A DNA stretch of 16,687 bases from Rubrivivax sp. GTDB taxonomy: Bacteria > Pseudomonadota > Gammaproteobacteria > Burkholderiales > Burkholderiaceae_C. This document shows positions 1 through 7,110 of the stretch, piece after piece; positions within the stretch are counted from its first letter, which is position 1, and each line of letters begins with the position of its first letter. The notes under the pieces are model-generated. The model ran no database searches. It had not been told where the DNA came from and worked only from the letters and a program-made list of their open reading frames with translations. The translations under genes and the position numbers were made by a program. The stretch spans positions 1 to 16,687 of the forward strand of contig JAIXSD010000426.1 in NCBI GenBank assembly GCA_027484885.1. The letters run 5' to 3'.

Positions 1-1956
1 ACGCAAATCGTCTGGGCCAACAAGGCCGATGAGCTGATCCTGCAGTACCGCGGTGCCCTGTTCCGCTGGGTCGCCGGTGACAGCAAGCTGCAGCCCCTGC
101 TGGACCTGCAGCGCAATCTTCGCCTGGTGGCCTACACCGCCGATGACGCGGGTTATGTCTTCATGGATGACAAGCGCGTGCTGCGCGCCCGCTTCAACCA
201 GGGTGGCGTGCAGGTGCTCAATCGCGAGCTGATCCACCCCGATGACGCCGACAAAAAGTACGCCATCGAATCAACCACGCTGAGCGAAGACAGCCGCTGG
301 ATGGCCTTGATCGGCCGCGCACCCAGCAAGCCGGCCGGTGACGACGGCAAGCCCGTGCCCGAGCCCACCGGGCGCCAGGTCGAGATCATGGGCTACAACG
401 AGCGCTTCGCCAAAGCCAAGAAGGTGGACCGCGAGGTCTCCGACGACAAGCTGGTCATCAAGCCGCTGGCGCTCTACATCCGCAAGGTGCCCGCCGCAGG
501 TGAGGCACCGGCCAAGCAATCGGCGCCTGTGTTTACCCATGCCGGTGGCGATGTCTGGTTCGAGATGAGCCCCATCGCCTGGGCGCGTGACGGCAGCCGC
601 TATGCCTTCAGCACCTGGGAGCGCGAGAAAGAGCTGCTGCGCGTCTACGTGGGGAATGCCGACGAAAACGCCAAGCCCGAGATGGTGCTGGAGCGCCGCG
701 GCGACGTGGGCCACGAGGTGGTGAACGTGGTGCGCCCGCGCTTCACGCCCGATGGCAAGCAGCTGGTGCTGGTGCTGGACGAAGCCGGCTTCCGCCAGCC
801 CTATGCCTGGGACCTGGCCGCACGCAGCCTGCGCCCCCTGCTCAAGGGTGAGTTCGAGGCCCATCAGGTGCTGGGCTTCACGCCCGACAGCAAGAACATG
901 TTCGTGGCGGCCAACAAGGACGATCTGGCCAGCATGAACCTGTTCCGCGTCAGCATGGCCGATGGCAGCATGCAGGCCCTGGGCACACCGGGCGAGTACC
1001 ACCGCAATGCCGTGGTCTCGCACGACGGCCAGTGGCTGGCGGCCAATGCCGGCAACTGGGTGTCGCGCCCCGAACTCAAGCTGATCGAGGCCGGCGCCAA
1101 GCCCGCGCTCAAGACCCTGACCGACAGCCATGACAAGGCCTGGAGCCAGGTCGATGTGCTGCGCCCCGAGCGCTTCAGCTTCAAGAACCGCCACGGCGAC
1201 AGCATCCCGGCCTATGTCTTCAAGCCGCAAGGCTGGAAGGCGTCCGACAAGCGCCCGGCTGTGGTCTACATCTACGGCGGCCCGCTGAACGACCGCCACT
1301 CGGTCGAGAGCGACAGCTTCCAGCCCAGCGCCTACGTCTTCGCCATGTATATGGCGGCCAAGCATGGCTATGTGATGGTGACCATCGACTCGCGTGGCCA
1401 CAGCAACTACGGCCGCCGCTTCTCGGACGCCAACTGGGAACAGGCCGGCCTGCCGCAGACCGAGGACCTGGAAGACCTGCACACGCTGATGAGCAAGGAC
1501 TTCGGCATCGACCCCGCGCGCGTGGGCCTGAACGGCTGGAGCTTCGGTGGCTTCCAGACCCAGTACACCATGTACAGCAAACCCGATCTGTTCGCCGCCG
1601 GCATCGCCGGTGCCGGCCCGACCGAATGGGAGAACTACAACAGCTGGTACAGCGGCCGCACCATCGGCAAGGTCGACCGCAGCAAGCCCGTGCTGCGCAA
1701 GTACTCGCTGATCCCCATGGCCAAGGGTCTGCGCAAGCCCTTGCTGCTGGTGCACGGCATGATGGACCCGAACGTGCTCTACCAGGACACGGTCAACGTT
1801 TACCGCGCCCTGCTCGAAACCGGCAAGGAAGGCCTGGTCGACCTCTTCCTCGACCCCGAGGGCGAGCACGGCATGGGCGGCGCCGTCAAGACCGTGGGCT
1901 GGCACCGCAAGTACGAGGCCTTCTGGCTGCAGCACCTGGGCCGCACCGCGCCCTGA
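1..1956 (+). CDS. S9 family (prolyl oligopeptidase) serine peptidase, 5' end outside the window
   Basis: The frame is open from base 1, so the gene starts upstream; 651 C-terminal residues are visible. Visible residues 1 to about 380 contain repeated blade-like segments (for example FTPDGKQLVLVLDEAG and FTPDSKNMFVAANKDD), as in the beta-propeller that gates S9 peptidases. From about residue 390 an alpha/beta-hydrolase domain follows. The nucleophile motif GWSFGG has Ser at visible residue 514 (codon 1540), the acid is Asp589 in HGMMDPN, and the base is His623 in GEHGMGG, in the family order Ser-Asp-His. Family members cleave oligopeptides, often after Pro or Ala, in the cytoplasm or periplasm. 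The N-terminus is missing, so neither a signal peptide nor the exact subfamily (dipeptidyl peptidase or acylaminoacyl peptidase) can be judged. It runs in the same direction as the Fur-family gene, 46 bp upstream of it, with a hairpin between them. No functional link to the metal genes is evident. Confidence 0.92.
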   Translation, partial: TQIVWANKADELILQYRGALFRWVAGDSKLQPLLDLQRNLRLVAYTADDAGYVFMDDKRVLRARFNQGGVQVLNRELIHPDDADKKYAIESTTLSEDSRWMALIGRAPSKPAGDDGKPVPEPTGRQVEIMGYNERFAKAKKVDREVSDDKLVIKPLALYIRKVPAAGEAPAKQSAPVFTHAGGDVWFEMSPIAWARDGSRYAFSTWEREKELLRVYVGNADENAKPEMVLERRGDVGHEVVNVVRPRFTPDGKQLVLVLDEAGFRQPYAWDLAARSLRPLLKGEFEAHQVLGFTPDSKNMFVAANKDDLASMNLFRVSMADGSMQALGTPGEYHRNAVVSHDGQWLAANAGNWVSRPELKLIEAGAKPALKTLTDSHDKAWSQVDVLRPERFSFKNRHGDSIPAYVFKPQGWKASDKRPAVVYIYGGPLNDRHSVESDSFQPSAYVFAMYMAAKHGYVMVTIDSRGHSNYGRRFSDANWEQAGLPQTEDLEDLHTLMSKDFGIDPARVGLNGWSFGGFQTQYTMYSKPDLFAAGIAGAGPTEWENYNSWYSGRTIGKVDRSKPVLRKYSLIPMAKGLRKPLLLVHGMMDPNVLYQDTVNVYRALLETGKEGLVDLFLDPEGEHGMGGAVKTVGWHRKYEAFWLQHLGRTAP

Positions 1957-1965
1957 GGTCTGTTG

Positions 1966-1985
1966 GGTCTGCCTTCGGGCAGGCC
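1966..1985 (+). terminator. UUCG-loop hairpin after the S9 peptidase gene
   Basis: GGTCTGCC and GGCAGGCC pair over 8 bp (one G-T wobble) around a TTCG tetraloop, ten bases after the peptidase stop. No T-tract follows, so it would be a weak or Rho-assisted terminator or an mRNA 3'-end stabiliser. It also covers the place where the -35 box of the next gene would lie. Confidence 0.5.
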
Positions 1986-1990
1986 GCCCC

Positions 1991-1996
1991 TAGAAT
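1991..1996 (+). promoter_or_regulatory. Candidate -10 box of the Fur/Zur-family gene
   Basis: TAGAAT (5 of 6 matches to TATAAT) ends six bases before the ATG at 2003, so a normal start site at +7 from the hexamer falls on the ATG itself. No convincing -35 box is visible. The hexamer sits inside a near palindrome, CCCC-TAGAATT-GGGG (1987-2001). Confidence 0.45.
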
Positions 1997-2002
1997 TGGG
2001 GC

Positions 2003-2494
2003 ATGAAGACACGCAAGCCCAGCGCCAGCCCGTCCGCCCACGCCCGTGCCGCCCAAGAAGCGGCGCTGTTGGAGGCGCGCCGCGAGCGACTGGCCGCTTT
2101 GGGTCTCCGTGTCACGCCCAACCGTTTGGCCGTGCTGGCGGTGTTTGAGCAGGCCACACGTGCACTCAGCCACGCCGACATCGAAGCCGAACTGCCCCAG
2201 GCCATCGATGCGGTCACCCTCTACCGCACGCTCGATGCCCTCGCCGAGGCCGGGGTTCTGAGCAAGGCCGTGGGCGACGACCGAGTCAGCCGCTATGCCT
2301 TGATGCAGCAGGCTGCCCAGCACCAGGGCCATGCCCATTTCCACTGTGACGATTGCGGCCGGGTCTATTGCCTCCCGGCCAAGCCGCCGCGCCAACCGGC
2401 GGTGCCCGAGGGCTTCGCTGTGGCGGCAGTGGATTTGAATGTGCACGGCCAATGTGCCGATTGCGGCACGCAGCCGCAGGCCAAGCCGCGTTGA
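2003..2494 (+). CDS. zur: Fur-family metalloregulator, probably the zinc repressor Zur
   Basis: A 163-residue protein with Fur-family layout. An N-terminal winged helix (about residues 25-100) contains LRVTPNRLAVLAVF and the recognition region VTLYRTLDALAEAGVL. A C-terminal metal-binding and dimerisation domain carries the His cluster HAHFH (110-114) and two CxxC pairs, Cys115/118 and Cys151/154, which form the structural zinc site in this family. Fur-family proteins bind an operator when loaded with metal and repress uptake genes. I favour Zur over Fur because it lies end to end (9-bp gap) with a ZnuD-like receptor operon and close to all3515-like genes, both known Zur targets in other bacteria. 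The sequence alone cannot exclude Fur or Mur. ATG 2003 has no Shine-Dalgarno sequence but lies exactly where the mRNA may start. The first 24 residues are a basic/Ala-rich extension, so a later non-ATG start is possible. Confidence 0.82.
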   Translation: MKTRKPSASPSAHARAAQEAALLEARRERLAALGLRVTPNRLAVLAVFEQATRALSHADIEAELPQAIDAVTLYRTLDALAEAGVLSKAVGDDRVSRYALMQQAAQHQGHAHFHCDDCGRVYCLPAKPPRQPAVPEGFAVAAVDLNVHGQCADCGTQPQAKPR

Positions 2495-2503
2495 GCCCGC
2501 GCC

Positions 2504-4765
2504 TCAGAAGGGGTTGTTCGGCGCGATGTAGTGCATGTAAGTGTTGCCCTGCGCATCGCGGCTGCTCAGGCGGGCGCTGAGCCACACGGGCAAGGCGCCG
2601 CTCGGCAGGCTCGCTTGGGGCACAAGCTGAGCAGGCCGCAGGCTGCCGCCGGTGGCTTGCAGCTGGCGGGCACTCAGCGGCAGCCGCAACTGGCCTTGGG
2701 CGCCGGTGTCGGGCTGGCCCCAGTGCAGTTCCAGCTGGGCGCCCACGAGCTGCTGTGAAGCGCTCTTGGGCGCTTGCCAGGTCCAGCGGTAGTCCAGCGC
2801 CTGTTGTTGTCGCTCCGGGTCCAGCACGCGGGCATAGAGCGGCTGCTGCGCTGGCTCCGCCTGCAGATCGAAACGCGCGAACCACTGCGAGGCCTGCGCC
2901 AGCAGCTCGGCGGCCGGCGCGGGTGGGGCGGGCAGGCGCGCGCTTTGGGTCTGCAGCAGCCGGCCCTGGGCATCGAAGAAGCTGAAACGGTAGACCTCGC
3001 CCAGCTGCGCCTTGGCCCAATTCGCCTGGCAGAGCGCATGCTCGGCCGGGCTGCTGGCGCTACCCGGGCAGCGGTCGGTGCGCAGGGCATGCCAGTCCTG
3101 TTCCGGGCTGTCCGCCAGGGCCAGATGCTCGAATCCTTGCCCTCCAGCTGCGGGCACCAGGCTCAGGCCCTGCTCGGGCAGACCGATGCCCTGCACCCGC
3201 ACCTGGCTGACGCGGGGATCGATGCGGCGGGCGTCCACCTCAAACGCCAGATGCTGGCTGACCTGAGCGCTGGGTGTGGCCAAGAGCCGCGTGCGCTGAC
3301 GCGCGATCTGCAGGCGTTCTTGCCAGCTGCCGGCCTCGGAGCGGAAATGGGCCAGCAGGCCGAACTGCTCACTCTGCGGGCTGCCGTAGTCCAGCTGGCC
3401 GCCGCTGGGCGCATCGCCTTGGCCACCTTCGACGGCGCAGCGCGTGTCTGCCGATCCACTGGCGGCGCAGTGCATGCCCGGCAGAGCCAGCAGATCGGCC
3501 GCCTCGCGCGGCTTGGGCCCGAGGATGGCCAGATGGCGCACCCGCACCAGACCGGTCTGGCCATCGCCTTCCCAGAGCCAGCGGTCGCCGACCTTACGCA
3601 TCCACAGTGTTTCGCTGCGCGGCAGGGCGGGAGCCGGCAGGCTCAGCTGTACCCGCACGCGCAGCCGATCGGCGCTTTCCACTTGCAGCAGGCGAGGCCG
3701 CTCGAAGCGCACGCCGCGCAGGCTGCTGCCCGGCGCTTCGCCGGGTTCGGCTTGCAGCAAGACTTGCTCGATGAAGGCCTCGGCGTCCAGCCCGGTGTGG
3801 CGGAACTCCGGCGCCAGCCAGCCCTGCAATTCGCGGGACTCGGGGGGCTGGCTACCCTGGAAGAGCTGGCTGAAGCGTGCCAGCGACTGCTCCAGGCCCG
3901 GCAGGGCCACCAGCCCCGCCTGCATGGCCGCTGCTTGGGCTGCGCCGGGCGCGGGCAGCAGGGCGTCGACGCTGGAGGCCACCGGGTCGACCTGCACGCC
4001 GGCCTGAGCGGCGGCATCCCCAGCCACGCCGCTCAGGCGGTAGGCACCCGCCACGCGCTGCAGTTCGATCAGCGAGGCCAGTGCCCCCATGCCCTGGTGG
4101 GCCGAGCCTTGCTCGCCGCTGCGCAGATCGGGCGCCGCAGCGCTGGCTCCGGCGATCACGGCCCAGGAGGACTGGACGAGATTGCGAACCCGGTCCTGGC
4201 TGCTGCGCAAGCTGTTGGCGTGGACGCGCATGAAGTCGAGCCGACCCTGTTTCAACAAGTCTTGTGGCGCGCCGCCGAGCACAAAGGCCGCCATCAGCTC
4301 GGTCAGGGGCGAGACATGGACGGCGCGGTTGCCCACATCCACGGCCACCGCCAGGGAGTGCAGCTGCACCGGCTCGCCGCTGCTCAGGCCGTTGACCTGC
4401 ACTAGCAGAGGGCCGCCGAGTCCTGTGGTGGCAATGGCATAACGCCCTTGCGCATCGGTGCGGCCGCGGGCGGTTCGACCTTGTGCATCGATCATCAGAA
4501 CCTCGGCATCGGCCAGGGCCACGCCGTCATGCGCCTGCCCGACCAGATAGCCCTCGCGGCAGCCTGCGCAGGGCGCGCCCACCAAATCGTCAGGCAGCAG
4601 CTTGAAAGAGGCCGGCTCGTCCACTGTGTTGCCGCCGCCGCAGGCGACCAGGCTCAGCGCAGCCGCCAACACACTCAGGCGCAGCCGTGGATGAAGCTGC
4701 CAGCGTGGCCAGGTGGCGGAAATCCGGGATGGCGTCGACGGTGGGAATGCGCGGTGGCGGGGCAT
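2504..4765 (-). CDS. Large outer-membrane-type lipoprotein of unknown function, partner gene of the ZnuD-like receptor
   Basis: A 753-residue protein that I do not recognise as a named family. A hydrophobic segment (about 28-41) ends in a lipobox, LVAC, with Cys42 as the lipidated residue, followed by Gly-Gly-Gly, which favours outer-membrane retention. The basic region before it is unusually long, so a later start is possible. Behind the lipid anchor is a CxxC pair (Cys66/Cys69), then a segment resembling a carboxypeptidase regulatory-like beta-sandwich (about 73-125, with GRTDAQGRYAI). Residues about 312-405 (WLAPEFRHTGL to RKVGDRWLWEGDG) look NTF2/SnoaL-like, which is a weak inference. The ATG lies three bases after the receptor's TGA, with GAGG nine bases upstream of the ATG inside the receptor's 3' end, so the two genes are cotranscribed and probably translationally coupled. 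A role in handling the receptor's substrate at the surface or in the periplasm is inferred from this context only. Confidence 0.85.
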   Translation of the reverse strand: MPRHRAFPPSTPSRISATWPRWQLHPRLRLSVLAAALSLVACGGGNTVDEPASFKLLPDDLVGAPCAGCREGYLVGQAHDGVALADAEVLMIDAQGRTARGRTDAQGRYAIATTGLGGPLLVQVNGLSSGEPVQLHSLAVAVDVGNRAVHVSPLTELMAAFVLGGAPQDLLKQGRLDFMRVHANSLRSSQDRVRNLVQSSWAVIAGASAAAPDLRSGEQGSAHQGMGALASLIELQRVAGAYRLSGVAGDAAAQAGVQVDPVASSVDALLPAPGAAQAAAMQAGLVALPGLEQSLARFSQLFQGSQPPESRELQGWLAPEFRHTGLDAEAFIEQVLLQAEPGEAPGSSLRGVRFERPRLLQVESADRLRVRVQLSLPAPALPRSETLWMRKVGDRWLWEGDGQTGLVRVRHLAILGPKPREAADLLALPGMHCAASGSADTRCAVEGGQGDAPSGGQLDYGSPQSEQFGLLAHFRSEAGSWQERLQIARQRTRLLATPSAQVSQHLAFEVDARRIDPRVSQVRVQGIGLPEQGLSLVPAAGGQGFEHLALADSPEQDWHALRTDRCPGSASSPAEHALCQANWAKAQLGEVYRFSFFDAQGRLLQTQSARLPAPPAPAAELLAQASQWFARFDLQAEPAQQPLYARVLDPERQQQALDYRWTWQAPKSASQQLVGAQLELHWGQPDTGAQGQLRLPLSARQLQATGGSLRPAQLVPQASLPSGALPVWLSARLSSRDAQGNTYMHYIAPNNPF

Positions 4766-4768
4766 GGG

Positions 4769-6976
4769 TCAGTACCTCAGTTCGGCGCCCAGCTCGATGC
4801 TGCGGCCGGGTTCGGGGGCGTAGTTGCGCAGGAAGGAGGTGCTGTTGCGCACCTCTTGATTCGTCAAATTGCGGCCCAACAGATAGCTGCTGACTTGGAG
4901 GCCGGCTTGCAGGCGGCCGGTCCAGCGCAGCGAGGCATGCCACTGGGTCGATGCGGCGGTAGTCGTTTCGTTCTCGCCCGGGTGGCGCTGGGCCAGGCTG
5001 TGCATGCGGCGCAGCTCGGCCTGCCAGGGGCCGCGCAAGAGCTCCAGGCGCAGGCCCCAGCGCGGCGCGGGTTGCCGCGGCACATCCTGGCCCAGGCGGT
5101 CAAGGCGGCCGCGCAGCCGGTCACCCAGCAGCGAGAGCTGCAGGCTGTCACCTGCCGCAGCTTCTGTGCTGAGATCGAGCAGCTCCTGCTTGAGCTCGGC
5201 CTCAAAGCCGTGAAAGTGCGCATGGTCTTGCTCGTAGCGTGTCACAGGCAGGCATTGGTCCAGCTGCGCACACAGGGCGCGGAACTGCTTTTTCTCCGCG
5301 GCGAAGAACACGCCCAGGCTGCGCTGGTAGATGTGGTCCTCGCTGTCGTAGCGAAAGGCGTTGGCTTGAAAGCTTAGGCCGCCCCATTGCTGGCGCAGCG
5401 CCAGATTCCAGCCGCGCAGGGTTTCCAGCCGCAGCGCGCTGTTGCCGAAGTCGTAGGTGCGGGTGGCGATGTGGGGGCCCAGGGCGTACAGCTCCTGCAC
5501 GTCCGGGGCCCGGCTCGCGCGCCAATGCGTCAGGCTCACGCTGCCATCGCCGAGCTTGCGGGTCAGGGCCAGCGAGAGGTTGCCAAAAGTGAAGCGACGT
5601 TCGGGCAGCAGCACCTCGATGCCGAAGCTGGAGGCCTGTGGCTGGGGTCGGCTGCGGCGCCAGTCGGCCCGCAAGCCCAGCTCCAGGGTCCAGTCCTCCA
5701 GCTTCAAGCCTTGAATGGCATAGAGCGCGGCGCTGGCGATGCGGGTCTGGGGCACAAAGGCTTCCAGGCCCAGGGCCGAGAAATGCCGGTTCTGCACATG
5801 CAAGCCCAAGCTTCCCCAATGGGCCGGGGCCAGGCTGTGTTCGAGCTCCAGCCGGCCTTCTTGGACCTCATTGCGGAACACGGTTTCGCTGAGGCCGTTG
5901 TTCAGCTCGTCGTGACGGTAGCGGGTGTCGCCCAAGTGCAGCTTGAGTTCGCGAGCCCAGGCGCTGTCGAACTTGATGCTGGACTTGAAGTCCAGCCTTT
6001 GCTGCTCTGCCTGGATGCGGATGGCGGGCTCGGCTGGCTCGCCCGGGGGCGTGCTGCCGCTGCCATGGTTGTGCGAATGTGCGCCCGGCGGCAGGCCGTA
6101 GTTGATACGCAGCTTGGCCGCCGAGACGCCAGCATAACCGCTGTCAAAGACGGTGCTCAGGCCTGTGGCGCCGCCCGAGCTGTGTGCGTCGCTGTTGGGG
6201 ATGTGCCCCCAGGTGTTGCGTCCGCTGACCAGGAAGAACTGCTGTTTGACTGCCTCTTCATCGATGGCCCAGGCCGGGATGCGGGCTTCTTCCTTGCGTC
6301 GCCCATGGGCGTCCAGATGCCAGGCCCAGCCGGTGCGTGGCTTTGCGGCCTCACTGCCCTCAGGCGAGGCAGGCCCGCCCCAACCGCCTTGGGCGCGCAG
6401 CAGGCCCAGGGTTCCGCCACCTCCGGCGCGCGCCTCGCTTTGCAGCTTCAGGCCTTGCGGGCGCTGCTCCGGGATGCGGCCGTACTCGATCTCGACCGCG
6501 CCGCCGATGGCGTCGCCGCCATGGCGGATGGCCGAGGGCCCGCGGTGTACGGTGATGCTCTGTGCCAGCGCGGATTCGACCATCACGCCATGGTCGGCGC
6601 TGAGAGACGAGGCGTCGTGCGCGCCGCCGCCGCCTACCAGGGCCTTGACGCGCGAGCCGCCTTGGCCGCGGATGATGGGCAGGCCGACATTGGGGCCGAA
6701 GCTGGAATTGGCCACGCCCAGCTCATCTTGCAGGGTGGCGCCCAGGGTGGCCGAGGCCTTGTTGCGAAGTTCGTCGCCGCTCAGTTGGGTGCTGGGACCG
6801 GCCAGTTCCGAGCTGCGCTGCTGCCGACCCTGCAGCTTGACCGTGGGCAGGGCTTGCGCCTCGGTCGTGCTGGGCGCGGCGGGCGGGTTCTGGGTCCAGC
6901 CGGCTGGGGCATGCAAGAGAAAAGTCAGAGGCAGCAGCAGCTTGGCCTGGCGCGGGTATGCGAATTTGGCGTTCAT
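4769..6976 (-). CDS. znuD: TonB-dependent outer-membrane receptor, ZnuD-like (probable zinc uptake)
   Basis: A 735-residue TonB-dependent receptor. It has a signal peptide (LLLPLTFLL core), a TonB-box-like LPTVKLQG (43-50), and a plug domain (about 60-170) with FGPNVGLPIIRG, DASSLSADHG and RGPSAIRHGGDAIGGAV. These signatures resemble Neisseria ZnuD, which imports zinc across the outer membrane with TonB-ExbBD energy. A beta-barrel follows and ends in a terminal aromatic residue (ELRY). A His-rich external-loop-like stretch, AHSHNHGSG (His300, 302, 304), is followed by Pro/Glu-rich sequence, and YRHDELNNG also resembles the zinc-receptor branch. I chose ATG 6976 because it places the signal peptide at the N-terminus; the longer frame back to 7063 begins at a TTG inside an operator. 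It is first in an operon with the lipoprotein. Its promoter, with TATAAT on the minus strand at 7081-7076, is flanked by two operator-like repeats. Another transition metal or haem cannot be excluded. Confidence 0.85.
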   Translation of the reverse strand: MNAKFAYPRQAKLLLPLTFLLHAPAGWTQNPPAAPSTTEAQALPTVKLQGRQQRSSELAGPSTQLSGDELRNKASATLGATLQDELGVANSSFGPNVGLPIIRGQGGSRVKALVGGGGAHDASSLSADHGVMVESALAQSITVHRGPSAIRHGGDAIGGAVEIEYGRIPEQRPQGLKLQSEARAGGGGTLGLLRAQGGWGGPASPEGSEAAKPRTGWAWHLDAHGRRKEEARIPAWAIDEEAVKQQFFLVSGRNTWGHIPNSDAHSSGGATGLSTVFDSGYAGVSAAKLRINYGLPPGAHSHNHGSGSTPPGEPAEPAIRIQAEQQRLDFKSSIKFDSAWARELKLHLGDTRYRHDELNNGLSETVFRNEVQEGRLELEHSLAPAHWGSLGLHVQNRHFSALGLEAFVPQTRIASAALYAIQGLKLEDWTLELGLRADWRRSRPQPQASSFGIEVLLPERRFTFGNLSLALTRKLGDGSVSLTHWRASRAPDVQELYALGPHIATRTYDFGNSALRLETLRGWNLALRQQWGGLSFQANAFRYDSEDHIYQRSLGVFFAAEKKQFRALCAQLDQCLPVTRYEQDHAHFHGFEAELKQELLDLSTEAAAGDSLQLSLLGDRLRGRLDRLGQDVPRQPAPRWGLRLELLRGPWQAELRRMHSLAQRHPGENETTTAASTQWHASLRWTGRLQAGLQVSSYLLGRNLTNQEVRNSTSFLRNYAPEPGRSIELGAELRY

Positions 6977-7057
6977 CGAATCAGAAGGCGGCGGGCCCGG
7001 GTTGCACAACGAGCGGGCGCTTCTGCGGGAATGCGTGCTGTTGATGTGTCTGGTTAC

Positions 7058-7074
7058 GTGCAAGCAACTTGCAT
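7058..7074. promoter_or_regulatory. Operator-like inverted repeat, site A (GTGCAA-N5-TTGCAT)
   Basis: GTGCAAGCAACTTGCAT is a 17-bp dyad with half-sites (A/G)TGCAA and TTGCAT. It shares half-sites and 5-bp spacing with sites B and C. Its centre lies 23 bp (about two helical turns) from that of site B. It lies just downstream of the receptor's -10 box, on the transcribed side, so a bound repressor would block initiation. Confidence 0.7.
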
Positions 7075-7075
7075 T

Positions 7076-7081
7076 ATTATA
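7076..7081 (-). promoter_or_regulatory. Candidate -10 box (TATAAT) of the receptor-lipoprotein operon
   Basis: ATTATA on the plus strand reads TATAAT on the minus strand, a perfect -10 hexamer lying between operator sites A and B. It predicts a leader of about 95 nt before ATG 6976. No good -35 hexamer is visible at 16-18 bp, where site B lies. Confidence 0.6.
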
Positions 7082-7097
7082 TGCAACTCATTTGCAT
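7081..7097. promoter_or_regulatory. Operator-like inverted repeat, site B (ATGCAA-N5-TTGCAT)
   Basis: ATGCAACTCATTTGCAT has perfect 6-bp half-sites around a 5-bp spacer, as in site C. It ends 13 bp before the start codon of the divergent secreted protein at 7111 and covers the -35 side of the receptor promoter. A repressor here could control both directions. Confidence 0.72.
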
Positions 7098-7110
7098 TAA
7101 ATCTTGATTC

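Noticed and set aside
271..1935. A 554-residue open frame on the minus strand opposite the S9 peptidase
   Set aside because: It is an antisense shadow of a GC-rich gene whose own catalytic motifs are intact; the product is low-complexity Val/His/Ala-rich with no recognisable domain.
6977..7063. An N-terminal extension of the receptor to a TTG at 7063
   Set aside because: It would place 29 non-signal residues before the signal peptide, and the TTG lies inside operator site A.
7058..7097. The AT-rich dyads as a classical Fur (iron) box
   Set aside because: They do not match the GATAATGATAATCATTATC type; the half-sites are TGCAA/TTGCA with a fixed 5-bp spacer.
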